From: Lachnospiraceae bacterium
Lineage (GTDB): Bacteria > Bacillota > Clostridia > Lachnospirales > Lachnospiraceae
DNA: 53,322 nucleotides
NCBI GenBank assembly: GCA_030524635.1
Contig: JAUNGG010000026.1
Span: 1-53,322 of the forward strand
Reading direction: 5' to 3'
Part shown: in pieces, positions 1 to 8,155 of the stretch
How positions within the stretch are numbered: the stretch's first letter is position 1
How the letters are laid out: every line of letters begins with the position of its first letter
The notes under the pieces: model-generated
What the model was told of the DNA's origin: nothing
Databases searched by the model: none
What the model saw: only the letters and a program-made list of their open reading frames with translations
Made by a program: the position numbers and the translations under genes

Positions 1-1
1 A

Positions 2-196
2 TTCGACGGCATCAATCAGAGACTGGATTCCGTGGATTGCAAGTTCGACGGTATCAATCAGCGGCTGGATTCCATTGAAGAACGGCTTGACGATCTGACT
101 GAATCTATGGAAGAAGTGCGGGGCGCAACCAACCACCTGTTGGCCTGGGCAGAACGTATTTCACCGTCATTCAGAACCTGCATCAGTATCAGTTAA
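2..196 (+). CDS. C-terminal fragment of a repeat-built coiled-coil protein
   Basis: The open frame enters from the left edge and ends at TAA 194-196, giving 64 visible residues. A 14-residue unit beginning FDGINQRLDS occurs twice in a row (residues 1-14 and 15-28), followed by an EERLDDLTESMEEV heptad stretch, so the visible part should form a coiled coil. The function is not recognisable. After AER the chain ends in a serine-rich tail, while the next frame continues as YFTVIQNLHQYQLIL before a stop near 212. The true C-terminus may therefore be frameshifted, or the alternative frame may be chance. Confidence 0.6.
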   Translation, partial: FDGINQRLDSVDCKFDGINQRLDSIEERLDDLTESMEEVRGATNHLLAWAERISPSFRTCISIS

Positions 197-211
197 TTCT
201 TACATATGTTT

Positions 212-246
212 AAAAGAGGCTGGCATTTCTGTCCAGCCTCTTTTTT
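212..246. terminator. Intrinsic terminator, probably bidirectional
   Basis: GAGGCTGG (216-223) pairs with CCAGCCTC (233-240) around a 9-nt loop and is followed by six T on the plus strand. The minus strand also has a short T-run after the stem. It can end both the coiled-coil gene and the convergent LysR gene. Confidence 0.85.
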
Positions 247-312
247 GTGATATGTTCTGCTATCTATATCCTTCCTGCCGCTTCTCTGCCATCGAACAGC
301 GGCTTCCCTATC

Positions 313-1221
313 TCACCCCATCCCCACTACCTCTTGAATCACCTGCCCCAAAGCTTTCGCCGCCTTTGACTGGTAAGTAGAATACGGATGCGCCAGAGCC
401 AGATTCAGATACACACCTTCTTCTCCAATAGAAAGATACACGGCATCCTCATAAGGCTCCGCACAGGAATGATAGGTAAATGCCAGTCCCAGCCCTTCCC
501 GCGCCATAGCTGCAGCCAGATCTGCCGTAATATTCGTATAATGGGCGATCTGCTTAATTCCCGCTTTTTTAAACTGCTGACGGCTGATGCTTCCCAGAAT
601 CGTATCATAATCACTTAATATATATTCAAATTCTGCCGTATCCTTAAAATCTACCCAGTAGTGCGGCGTCCCTTCCCGCCTGTGAGCCGCCTTCATAATC
701 GGATGGTCCCGATTTGCTATCAGAAAGACTTCATCCCTCTTTAAAAATTCCACCTCATGTGCCAGACGTGTCAGCGGCAGAGCCACAATGGCGATATCGA
801 TGGAGCCTTCCACCAGCATATCCTCCAGCGCCATGCTGTTGGCTTCCACAATATCCACCTGCACCTTAGGATACTTCTGTCGGAAGCTGGTTAAGATTTT
901 AGGAAGCATATATTTGGCACGGAAGGAGCTGATTCCCAGGATCACATTTCCGCCTTCTAATTTTGCCATATCCCACAGTTCATTCTGCACCAGCCGGTAA
1001 TGCATCAGGATTGATCTGGCATTGTCAATAAACACCTTTCCTGCCGCTGTGGGCCGTATTCCCTTGGAGGTACGCACAAATAACTCAATTCCCAGCTCGG
1101 ACTCATATTGCTGCAAAAACTGGCTCAAACTGGACTGTGCCATATACAGCTTATCTGCAGCCCGTGAAATACTCTGCTCATCTGCCAATGTTACAATATA
1201 ATTCAATTCCTTTAAATGCAT
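313..1221 (-). CDS. LysR-family transcriptional regulator
   Basis: This 302-residue protein has the full LysR layout. An N-terminal winged HTH (residues ~1-60, with the typical ISRAADKLYMAQSSLSQ helix pair) is followed by a substrate-binding-like effector domain (~90-300). The start is supported by GAGGAGG six bases upstream of ATG. It is divergent from the DUF6282 gene across a 201-bp gap that contains an ATC-N9-GAT dyad, the usual geometry for a LysR regulator controlling its neighbour. It probably activates the hydrolase-permease operon in response to that pathway's substrate. The ligand cannot be told from sequence. Confidence 0.9.
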   Translation of the reverse strand: MHLKELNYIVTLADEQSISRAADKLYMAQSSLSQFLQQYESELGIELFVRTSKGIRPTAAGKVFIDNARSILMHYRLVQNELWDMAKLEGGNVILGISSFRAKYMLPKILTSFRQKYPKVQVDIVEANSMALEDMLVEGSIDIAIVALPLTRLAHEVEFLKRDEVFLIANRDHPIMKAAHRREGTPHYWVDFKDTAEFEYILSDYDTILGSISRQQFKKAGIKQIAHYTNITADLAAAMAREGLGLAFTYHSCAEPYEDAVYLSIGEEGVYLNLALAHPYSTYQSKAAKALGQVIQEVVGMG

Positions 1222-1293
1222 CTTCTTCCTCCTCTGTGGTTATAATCGAAAATCCATCCTAATCCTTACTAGCTCCTGGATCCTCTTTCTATC

Positions 1294-1310
1294 TATCGGT
1301 TTTACCGATA
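1294..1310. promoter_or_regulatory. Putative LysR operator (inverted repeat)
   Basis: TATCGGT (1294-1300) and ACCGATA (1304-1310) form a perfect 7-bp dyad with a 3-bp centre, containing ATC-N9-GAT. A further ACCGAT half-site lies at 1389-1394, just before the DUF6282 start. Its position between divergent lysR and target genes fits a LysR recognition site. Confidence 0.55.
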
Positions 1311-1331
1311 CAGTGTATAAAGTATTTTCAG

Positions 1332-1360
1332 TTTCACCAATCTCTCTCCAATTATATGAT
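1332..1360 (+). promoter_or_regulatory. Candidate promoter of the DUF6282-permease operon
   Basis: TTTCAC (1332-1337) and TATGAT (1355-1360) are separated by 17 bp. The weak -35 suits an activator-dependent promoter, and the LysR-like dyad lies about 20 bp upstream. Confidence 0.45.
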
Positions 1361-1422
1361 AAAAATACGCAACTTGCAATGCGGGATTACCGATTGCCAA
1401 ATCATTTATAGGAGGAAGAAAA

Positions 1423-2283
1423 ATGGGAAATGTATCACTAAAAGGAGTTATTGACATGCACGTTCACTCCAATCCGGACATCCGTCACCGGGCTTATGAC
1501 GATTTTGAACTGATGGAAGCCGGAATCCGGGTGGGCGCAAGGGCTATCGTTATCAAGACTCACCAGGGAACCACCGTAGACCGGGCTTATCTCTGCAACC
1601 GCTACAATGAGCTGGTTCATCACGGAGACAATGATTTTACCATGTTCGGCAGTGTTACCCTGAACCGTCAGATGGGCGGAATCAATCCGGCAGCAGTAGA
1701 GAGCGGCTTAAAGCTGGGAGCAAAGGTGATCTGGATGCCCACCCAATCTGCGCGGAACCATCAGTGCCAGAACCATCTGGATCCGTCAAGCTGTGTAGAT
1801 GTAATCAAAGACGGCCATATTGTACCGGAGCTGAAGAGCGTATTTCAGCTGATCAAGGATTTTGATGCAGTTCTGGGAACCGGCCATCTCTCCCCGGATG
1901 AATGCTTCCGTGTAGTAGAAGCAGCAAGGGATGCCGGAATCCAAAAGATCGTGGTCACCCATCCGGAATGGTGGTTGGTAGGCATGAGCCTGGAAGACCA
2001 GGTTCGGATTGTTCGGGACTATCAGGTTATTTTGGAGCACTGCTTCGCTCAGCCTCTGGGCGGAGGAAAATACAAAAGCAACCTTCCAATGAACTTGGAA
2101 GCCATTGAAGCCTGCGGATATGAGCATGTGATGGTATGCACAGACGGCGGCCAGGTGGAGAATCCTCACTGGGAAATTGCATTGGAGCAGTATATGCAGT
2201 ATCTCCTTGACCATGGAATCTCAGAATCACAGCTCTATCACATGACGCACACCATTCAGGCAGATCTGCTTGGGATCAATTAA
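1423..2283 (+). CDS. DUF6282-type metal-dependent hydrolase (amidohydrolase-like)
   Basis: This 286-residue protein starts after AGGAGG with good spacing. It carries the full set of metal ligands expected of an amidohydrolase-like TIM barrel: H13-x-H15 near the N-terminus, K45 in VIKTH with H47, H155 in GTGHLS, H180 in VTHPEWW, and D241 in CTDGG. I recognise the overall sequence as the DUF6282 family, whose substrate is, to my knowledge, not established. It has no signal peptide, so it should act in the cytoplasm. The permease gene follows after 18 bp, which suggests the pair imports and hydrolyses one compound under control of the divergent LysR regulator. Confidence 0.75.
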   Translation: MGNVSLKGVIDMHVHSNPDIRHRAYDDFELMEAGIRVGARAIVIKTHQGTTVDRAYLCNRYNELVHHGDNDFTMFGSVTLNRQMGGINPAAVESGLKLGAKVIWMPTQSARNHQCQNHLDPSSCVDVIKDGHIVPELKSVFQLIKDFDAVLGTGHLSPDECFRVVEAARDAGIQKIVVTHPEWWLVGMSLEDQVRIVRDYQVILEHCFAQPLGGGKYKSNLPMNLEAIEACGYEHVMVCTDGGQVENPHWEIALEQYMQYLLDHGISESQLYHMTHTIQADLLGIN

Positions 2284-2301
2284 TTACAAAGGAGGAGGCT
2301 T

Positions 2302-3597
2302 ATGTTAAGTGTACTAATTATTGGAGGTATTGCCGCATCTGTGGCAATCGGTTACAAGACAAGCTACAATACCGGATTTTTTGCAATCGTCTTTGCCTAC
2401 CTGATCGGCTGCTTCGGGCTGGGCATGAGCACCAAGGAGGTGATCGGCGGATGGCCCATCAGCACCATGTTTGTTATCTTTTCCGTTTCCCTGTTTTACA
2501 ATTTCGCCCTGGTAAACGGAACCCTGGAAAAAACCGCCCGATATCTTCTGTATGCCTGCCGGAAATTTCCAGGACTTCTGCCTTTCGCGCTGTATCTGGC
2601 CAGTGCCGGGATCGCAGCTCTGGGAGCCGGATTTTTCACTGTTATGGCATTTATGGCCCCGGTTACCCTGCTGATCTGCAAGGAGGCAAAGATGGACAAG
2701 CTTACCGGCGCGGTTGCCATCAACTGCGGCGCCTTGTCCGGAGCCAATTTCATGACCAGCGGCAGCGGAATCATTTTCCGCGGGCTGATAGAGGAAGCCG
2801 GACTGCCTGACCAGTCCTTTTCCTACTCCGCCATTATTTTTGCAGCCAGTGTGATCTTCTCTCTGCTGCTGATCGCCGCCTTCCGCTATCTTCCCAAAAG
2901 CAACCGCGCCATTGGAAAGGAAATGACCTTTGAAAAGCCAGAAGCCTTCACCCATCAGCAGAAAATCAATTTATACCTGATGATCGCCATGATCATCACC
3001 GTTTTAGTCTTTCCTATCTTACATATCATTCTGCCGGACGTATCTTGGATCGGCTTTGTAAACAGTAAGCTGGATGTGGGACTGGTAGCTGTGCTGTTTT
3101 CCGTGATCGCATTATTTTTCCATCTGGCGCCGCAAAAAGAAGTGATTGCCAAGGTGCCGTGGAACACCATTATCATGATCTGCGGCGTGGGAATGCTGAT
3201 CAATGTGGCCATCAAGGCAGGAACCCTGGATATGCTGGCGGCATGGGCCGGAAGCAGCCTTCCGTCCTGGTTTGTCCCCATCGCATTCAGCGTGATCGGA
3301 GCCATCATGAGCTTTTTCTCCAGCACCCTGGGCGTTGTGTGCCCGGCACTGTATCCGCTGGTTCCCACCCTGGCGGAGGCTTCCGGAATCAGTCCTCTGG
3401 TGCTGTTCACCTGCATCGTCATCGGCGCCCAAAGCTCTGCCATCTCCCCCTTCTCCTCCGGCGGAAGTCTGGTCCTTGGATCCTGCTCCACGGAAGAGGA
3501 ACGGAATGAAATGTTCCCAAGACTCCTGTTTCTGGCTGTTCCGGCAAGCGTGGGGGCATCTACGGTATTTAACCTGATCCTGTCCTTTCTCTTATAA
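2302..3597 (+). CDS. MatC/SLC13-like organic acid permease
   Basis: This 431-residue polytopic membrane protein has about 11-12 hydrophobic segments along its length. The N-terminal half resembles the MatC (dicarboxylate/malonate carrier) N-terminal domain of the ion transporter superfamily, with small-residue loops such as NCGALSGANF and TSGSG near residues 145-160. A matching C-terminal half carries FFSSTLGVV and SPFSSGGS. The start is supported by AGGAGG 7 bases upstream. It is co-directional with the DUF6282 gene 18 bp upstream and probably imports its substrate. Whether that is a dicarboxylate is inference; other SLC13-type substrates remain possible. Confidence 0.75.
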   Translation: MLSVLIIGGIAASVAIGYKTSYNTGFFAIVFAYLIGCFGLGMSTKEVIGGWPISTMFVIFSVSLFYNFALVNGTLEKTARYLLYACRKFPGLLPFALYLASAGIAALGAGFFTVMAFMAPVTLLICKEAKMDKLTGAVAINCGALSGANFMTSGSGIIFRGLIEEAGLPDQSFSYSAIIFAASVIFSLLLIAAFRYLPKSNRAIGKEMTFEKPEAFTHQQKINLYLMIAMIITVLVFPILHIILPDVSWIGFVNSKLDVGLVAVLFSVIALFFHLAPQKEVIAKVPWNTIIMICGVGMLINVAIKAGTLDMLAAWAGSSLPSWFVPIAFSVIGAIMSFFSSTLGVVCPALYPLVPTLAEASGISPLVLFTCIVIGAQSSAISPFSSGGSLVLGSCSTEEERNEMFPRLLFLAVPASVGASTVFNLILSFLL

Positions 3598-3634
3598 TAA
3601 ATCGTAACGATAAGGGCATGAAACAGCTATTGCG

Positions 3635-3656
3635 AATCTTAACCGTTTGTAAGATT
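3635..3656. promoter_or_regulatory. AATCTTA inverted repeat upstream of the CitMHS carrier
   Basis: AATCTTA (3635-3641) and TAAGATT (3650-3656) form a perfect 7-bp dyad with an 8-bp spacer. A third AATCTTA lies at 3764-3770, just before the ribosome site. The 185-bp gap is otherwise without a clear terminator. The dyad may be a binding site for the neighbouring response regulator or another factor. Confidence 0.35.
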
Positions 3657-3782
3657 AGAGTCACGAAATATTCATTCTGCCCCCTTATACTGAAACCATA
3701 ACAAATAAGTTCTTTGAATCAAACGCGCGGAAGAACTGCAAAGAACTATCTAAAACGATTAAGAATCTTAAGGGGGATACAA

Positions 3783-5084
3783 ATGATTGCATTAATTGGT
3801 TTTATCATGATCATTACAATCGTGCTGCTTTTGCTGAAAGGCAAAATGTCGCCAGTCGTTGTTTTAACCTTGGTTCCCACCATCGCTGCATTGATCCTGG
3901 GACACAGCCCGGTCGAAGTCGCCGGATTTATTAAGGACGGTATTGGAACGACTACCAGTAATGGTATTCTGTTCATCTTCTCTGTTATTTATTTCGGTGT
4001 CATGTCTGACTCCGGTATGTTTGAGGTAATTGTAAACTTCCTGGTAAAGAAAGCAGGAAACAATGTCATCGCTGTAACGGTCGCTACTGCCATTATCGCA
4101 ACCATCGCACATCTGGATGGTACAACTGCTGTTACAGTTCTGATCACCATTCCGGCCATGCTTCCGGTATACAAGTCCATGAAGATCGATACCAGGATCC
4201 TGCTCTGCCTGACTGGTGCCTGCATGGGCGTTATGAACCTGCTGCCATGGGGCGGCCCGGTGGCAAGAGCTGCTACTGTTCTGGCCATGGATGCAACTGA
4301 GCTGTGGCACATCCTGATTCCGATCCAGATTGTTGGTATGCTGTTCAATATTGTTTTAGCTGTACTGCTGGGCATGTTTGCAATTAAGCACGGCGCTGGT
4401 GCCGGAAAAGGTGAGACCGAGGAGGTTGACCAGAAGGCCAAGGATGAGGAAGCTGCATTAAGAAGACCGAAGCTTCTGATCTTCAATATCCTTCTTACCA
4501 TCGCGCTGCTGGCTGTACTGGCATCCGGCGTGATCACCAGCTATGTAGCATTCCTGATTGCCTTGAGCATTGCGCTGGCTGTAAACTATCCGAACTTAAA
4601 GATTCAGGACAAGCTGATCAAAAAGCATGCACCTGCAGCACTGATCATCTCCGCAACTCTGTTCAGTGCCGGAGCAATGGTTGGTATCTTTGATGCAACC
4701 GGTATGCTGACCGAGATGGCAAAGGTTATCATGGCTATTATTCCTGGCTTCATGGGCCGTTTCATCCATATCATCTTTGGTATCCTGGCTCTGCCTCTTG
4801 GACTTTGCGTTGGTACAGACGCTTACTTTTACGGAATTATGCCGTTAGTAATGCAGGTAGGTGAAACCTACGGTGTTGCTTCTTTAAGCACTGCACTGAC
4901 CATGGTAATCGGAAAGAACCTGGCACTGATGGTAAGCCCTCTGGTTCCTGCCACCTTCCTGGCAATCGGCCTTACCAACACCGAATTAAAAGACCATATG
5001 AAATTCAGCATCCCGATTTACTGGTTAATCAGCATCTGCATGCTGTTGGTCGGTATTGTTTTCGGCATCGTTCCTCTGGTATAA
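3783..5084 (+). CDS. CitMHS-family (citrate/metal:proton symporter type) transporter
   Basis: This is a 433-residue integral membrane protein with about 12 hydrophobic segments. The sequence resembles the CitMHS family of citrate-metal:H+ symporters: MSPVVVLTLVPTIAALI near the start, AHLDGTTAVTVLITIPAMLP around residue 115-135, LPWGGPVARA near 155, and a conserved C-terminal SPLVPATFLAIGLT. I chose ATG 3783 because AAGGGGG lies 7 bases upstream; an in-frame ATG 69 bp earlier lacks this and would add a polar tail. A two-component system follows 135 bp downstream and probably controls it. Citrate is the family's typical substrate; the real ligand here is unproven. Confidence 0.85.
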   Translation: MIALIGFIMIITIVLLLLKGKMSPVVVLTLVPTIAALILGHSPVEVAGFIKDGIGTTTSNGILFIFSVIYFGVMSDSGMFEVIVNFLVKKAGNNVIAVTVATAIIATIAHLDGTTAVTVLITIPAMLPVYKSMKIDTRILLCLTGACMGVMNLLPWGGPVARAATVLAMDATELWHILIPIQIVGMLFNIVLAVLLGMFAIKHGAGAGKGETEEVDQKAKDEEAALRRPKLLIFNILLTIALLAVLASGVITSYVAFLIALSIALAVNYPNLKIQDKLIKKHAPAALIISATLFSAGAMVGIFDATGMLTEMAKVIMAIIPGFMGRFIHIIFGILALPLGLCVGTDAYFYGIMPLVMQVGETYGVASLSTALTMVIGKNLALMVSPLVPATFLAIGLTNTELKDHMKFSIPIYWLISICMLLVGIVFGIVPLV

Positions 5085-5219
5085 TACAACCGGAAACAGC
5101 TGCAGGGAGCATGATCCGAATCAACTGCGAAGCAGAACAATATTGCGGTGGCAACGGAAGGGCTCTTCTGCTCTTCCAGCCACTGCTTTTCCAGTTTTTA
5201 GAATAGGGAGACTATCTTT

Positions 5220-5912
5220 ATGGCAAATGAAAAAATCCTGATTGTTGATGACGAGCTGGCAATCCGGCTGGCGCTGAAGACTGCATTTACCAGAGAAGGC
5301 ATGCAGGTACAAGAGGCTTCCTGCGGCAAGGATGCACTGACCCTCCTCCGAACCCAGACCTTTGACCTGATCGTGCTGGATATCATGATGCAGGACATTG
5401 ACGGCTATTCCATTCTGCAGAAGCTGCGGGCAGCGAATATCCTGACACCGGTGCTGATGCTGAGCGGCAAGCAGGAGGAGATGGACCAGGTTCTGGGACT
5501 TGGACTAGGCGCCGATGATTACCTGACCAAGCCATTCCACCTTTCTGTGCTGATCCAGAAGGTGAAAGCCCTTATCCGCAGAAACAATATTTACAACCAG
5601 CAGAAACAAAACTCCATCACCGTCGGCCCCTTCCGCTTTGACCTGATGAAGCTGGAATGCTACAAAAATGACCAGCTTTTAAATTTCACAGCAAGAGAGC
5701 TTGCTCTCTTCCGCTTCTTTATGGAGCATCCGGGCCAGGTCTTTACAAAGGAACAGCTTTACCAGCAGGTCTGGAATGAAAATGTGGTAGATGACAATAC
5801 CATTATGGTTTACATGAAGCGGCTCCGGGAAAAAATTGAAGTCAACAGCAAGAAGCCTGTGTACATTAAAACGATCAGAGGAATTGGGTATATTTTCCAT
5901 GGAAAAGAATAA
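5220..5912 (+). CDS. OmpR/PhoB-family response regulator
   Basis: This 230-residue protein has two domains. The receiver domain (residues ~3-118) has the acidic pocket D10-D11, the phospho-acceptor D54 in LIVLDIMM, and the lysine in DDYLTKPF. A C-terminal winged-helix DNA-binding domain (~130-228) ends in the family-typical VYIKTIRGIGYIF. GGGAG lies upstream of ATG. Its last 14 bp overlap the kinase gene, so the two are translationally coupled and should be partners. Placement right after the CitMHS gene suggests it controls organic acid uptake. Confidence 0.92.
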   Translation: MANEKILIVDDELAIRLALKTAFTREGMQVQEASCGKDALTLLRTQTFDLIVLDIMMQDIDGYSILQKLRAANILTPVLMLSGKQEEMDQVLGLGLGADDYLTKPFHLSVLIQKVKALIRRNNIYNQQKQNSITVGPFRFDLMKLECYKNDQLLNFTARELALFRFFMEHPGQVFTKEQLYQQVWNENVVDDNTIMVYMKRLREKIEVNSKKPVYIKTIRGIGYIFHGKE

Positions 5913-8040
5913 AAAACTGTCATTTATTAAAAGCTTTGTAATCCATAACCACATCCGCATTGCCAGCATTGTAATCTGTCTGCTGATGTCGGTTCTCAGT
6001 ATTTATTTCAGCTTCTACTCCTACCGTTCCTACCGGGAAGAATTAATCGAAACCGAAGAGACCCAGCTTCTGACTATGGCAGAGACGGTGGGAAAAAGCC
6101 TGGTCACTTATATTGAGCAGGAGCTTGAAAGCCTTGACCTTTACTTCTCTGTTTTGGAATCTTCAGCTCCGCCTGAAAATCTCCATATGCTGCACCAGGC
6201 AGCTGAAGTTTTTATGACACAGAATCCAGAACTTTATAACGGCATGCAGTGCTACAGCCCAGATGGCCGGCTGTTGTTCCAGGGCGGCGTCTCTGATTTC
6301 ACATCCTGCAGCCTTCCGGACGCCTCCTCTGCATCCATCTGCGGAAAACACCTCCGCACTGATGGATGGTATGAGATGTTTCTTTCCAAAAAATTCACCT
6401 GGAACAGCAAGATCTACACCATTCTGTATTCCATTGACTTAAATGAAATATACCAGCAGATCGTGGCTCCGGTACAGATCGGAAGGGGCGGTTACTCCAT
6501 TGTAAAAGACAGCAGCCTTTCCATCATCATGCATCACGCCAAAAATCAAATCGGGATGGACGCTGTTTATGACCGAAGCAAACAGTATCCCCAGCTGGAT
6601 CTAACCGATCTGGCCTCCTGGATCCACTTACAGAAAACCCAGGAGGAGGGCTATGCTGTCATCAACTCCTACATCTGGGATGACCCGGACCTGACTCCAG
6701 AAAAACGGATCGTCGCCTACACCACCATCCAGCTCCCAGGTGAAACGTGGATCGTAAATTCCACTCTCCCCTACCAGGAGTTAAACGTTCCCCTTGCCCG
6801 CATGATCCTGCGCCTGGCTACTCTCAGTATCCTGTTTATCGCTGCTATGGGCATCTTCGTATTCGTCATGACCAAAAGTATCATGCAGGCAGAAGGCCAG
6901 AAAAAAGAGATCGCCTACTTAAAAGAAATCAATGAAGGGATGGAGCTGATCCGCCACAAGGAAGAAGAGATCCAGCACTATCAGCGGATCCAGTCCATCG
7001 GCCAGATGAGCAGCCACATCGCCCACGAGTTCAATAACTACCTGACTCCGGTCATGGTATATGGAGAACTTCTGGAAAAGGATGAAGCCATCAGCCCGGA
7101 AAACCAGGAGCTGGTAAAAGGAATCCTAAATGCCGCCAACCAGGCCGCCGGCCTGTCCAGAAAGCTATTAGATTTCAGCCGTCAGGACTCTGCTGTTGCC
7201 CTGACCACCATCAATATCACCGAAGATGTGCGAAAGGCCGCTGACATTATCCGGCAGCTGACTCCGGAATCCATCACTTATTCCGCAGAACTTCCCACAG
7301 AGAATCTGTTCGTCCGCGGGCGAAATGGAATGATCGAGCATCTGCTGATGAATCTCTGCAACAATGCTTTCCACGCGATGGAAGGTACAGAAGGTGCTCT
7401 CACCATCCGCTTAAAAGAGAATGAGGACAGTGAAATCACCCTCTCCGTTTCCGACACCGGCTGTGGAATCAGCAAGGATGCCTTAGATAAGATCTTCGAG
7501 CCATTCTACACCACCAAGCGAAGCGGCAAGGGCACCGGCTTAGGCCTTTCCGTCGTGCGGAATATCATGACAGCGGTAAATGGGCGGATCCACGTAGACA
7601 GCCAGCCGGGAACCGGCACTACATTTTCCCTGTCATTTGCAAAGGCAGCTGACCCTAAGCTTCCCTCCTCTGTCTCTCCCCGAAAGGAGATCCACAAGGT
7701 AGTGATTGTAGACGATGACCCGGCTATCTTAAAATCCCTCAGCGTCATGCTGAAAAAACAGCATTTCAAAACGGAATGCTATGACCATCCAGCCGCTGTC
7801 CTCTCCAAGATCCAGAACCAGAAGGATTACTGCGATGTCATTCTCACCGACTATTCCATGCCTTCCATGAACGGACTGGAATTTGCAGAGATCGTGAGAA
7901 AGCTGAACCCCGATATCCAGCTGATTCTGATGAGCGGTATGACCGACAGCCGTTTCGACTGGTATTTAAAAAATTCCTTCATCGACCAGTTTATCCTGAA
8001 ATATGACCTGGCCGACCAACTGGCTGGAATGCTGAGCTAA
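5899..8040 (+). CDS. Hybrid sensor histidine kinase with C-terminal receiver
   Basis: This 713-residue protein begins at ATG 5899 inside the end of the regulator gene; an upstream in-frame ATG at 5836 is less likely. Layout: one transmembrane helix (~20-40), a ~260-residue extracytoplasmic sensor region of Cache type (inferred from size and topology), a second helix (~310-335), a coiled linker, a dimerisation domain with H376 in HIAHEFNN, an ATPase domain with the G1 box DTGCGIS (D519) and GTGLGLS, then a receiver domain (~598-713) with D651 in VILTDYSMP. Having both an attached receiver and a separate OmpR-type partner implies branched or modulated phosphotransfer. The receiver lacks the usual KP pair: the lysine is followed by Tyr. 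Confidence 0.9.
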   Translation: MEKNKKLSFIKSFVIHNHIRIASIVICLLMSVLSIYFSFYSYRSYREELIETEETQLLTMAETVGKSLVTYIEQELESLDLYFSVLESSAPPENLHMLHQAAEVFMTQNPELYNGMQCYSPDGRLLFQGGVSDFTSCSLPDASSASICGKHLRTDGWYEMFLSKKFTWNSKIYTILYSIDLNEIYQQIVAPVQIGRGGYSIVKDSSLSIIMHHAKNQIGMDAVYDRSKQYPQLDLTDLASWIHLQKTQEEGYAVINSYIWDDPDLTPEKRIVAYTTIQLPGETWIVNSTLPYQELNVPLARMILRLATLSILFIAAMGIFVFVMTKSIMQAEGQKKEIAYLKEINEGMELIRHKEEEIQHYQRIQSIGQMSSHIAHEFNNYLTPVMVYGELLEKDEAISPENQELVKGILNAANQAAGLSRKLLDFSRQDSAVALTTINITEDVRKAADIIRQLTPESITYSAELPTENLFVRGRNGMIEHLLMNLCNNAFHAMEGTEGALTIRLKENEDSEITLSVSDTGCGISKDALDKIFEPFYTTKRSGKGTGLGLSVVRNIMTAVNGRIHVDSQPGTGTTFSLSFAKAADPKLPSSVSPRKEIHKVVIVDDDPAILKSLSVMLKKQHFKTECYDHPAAVLSKIQNQKDYCDVILTDYSMPSMNGLEFAEIVRKLNPDIQLILMSGMTDSRFDWYLKNSFIDQFILKYDLADQLAGMLS

Positions 8041-8097
8041 ACCTCAGTCAACATTCCAAGCCTGCTCATTTAATCATCAAAAACCGTTTTAACAGAC

Positions 8098-8155
8098 AAA
8101 AGAAGCGGACAATGCCTTCTCCCCCACGATTAAGGAAGCATTGCCCGCTTCTTTT
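8098..8155. terminator. Bidirectional terminator between the kinase and the YkgJ-like gene
   Basis: A long imperfect stem pairs AAAAGAAGCGG and CAATGCCTTC on the left with GAAGCATTG and CCGCTTCTTTT on the right, with T-runs on both strands. The two genes are convergent. Confidence 0.85.
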
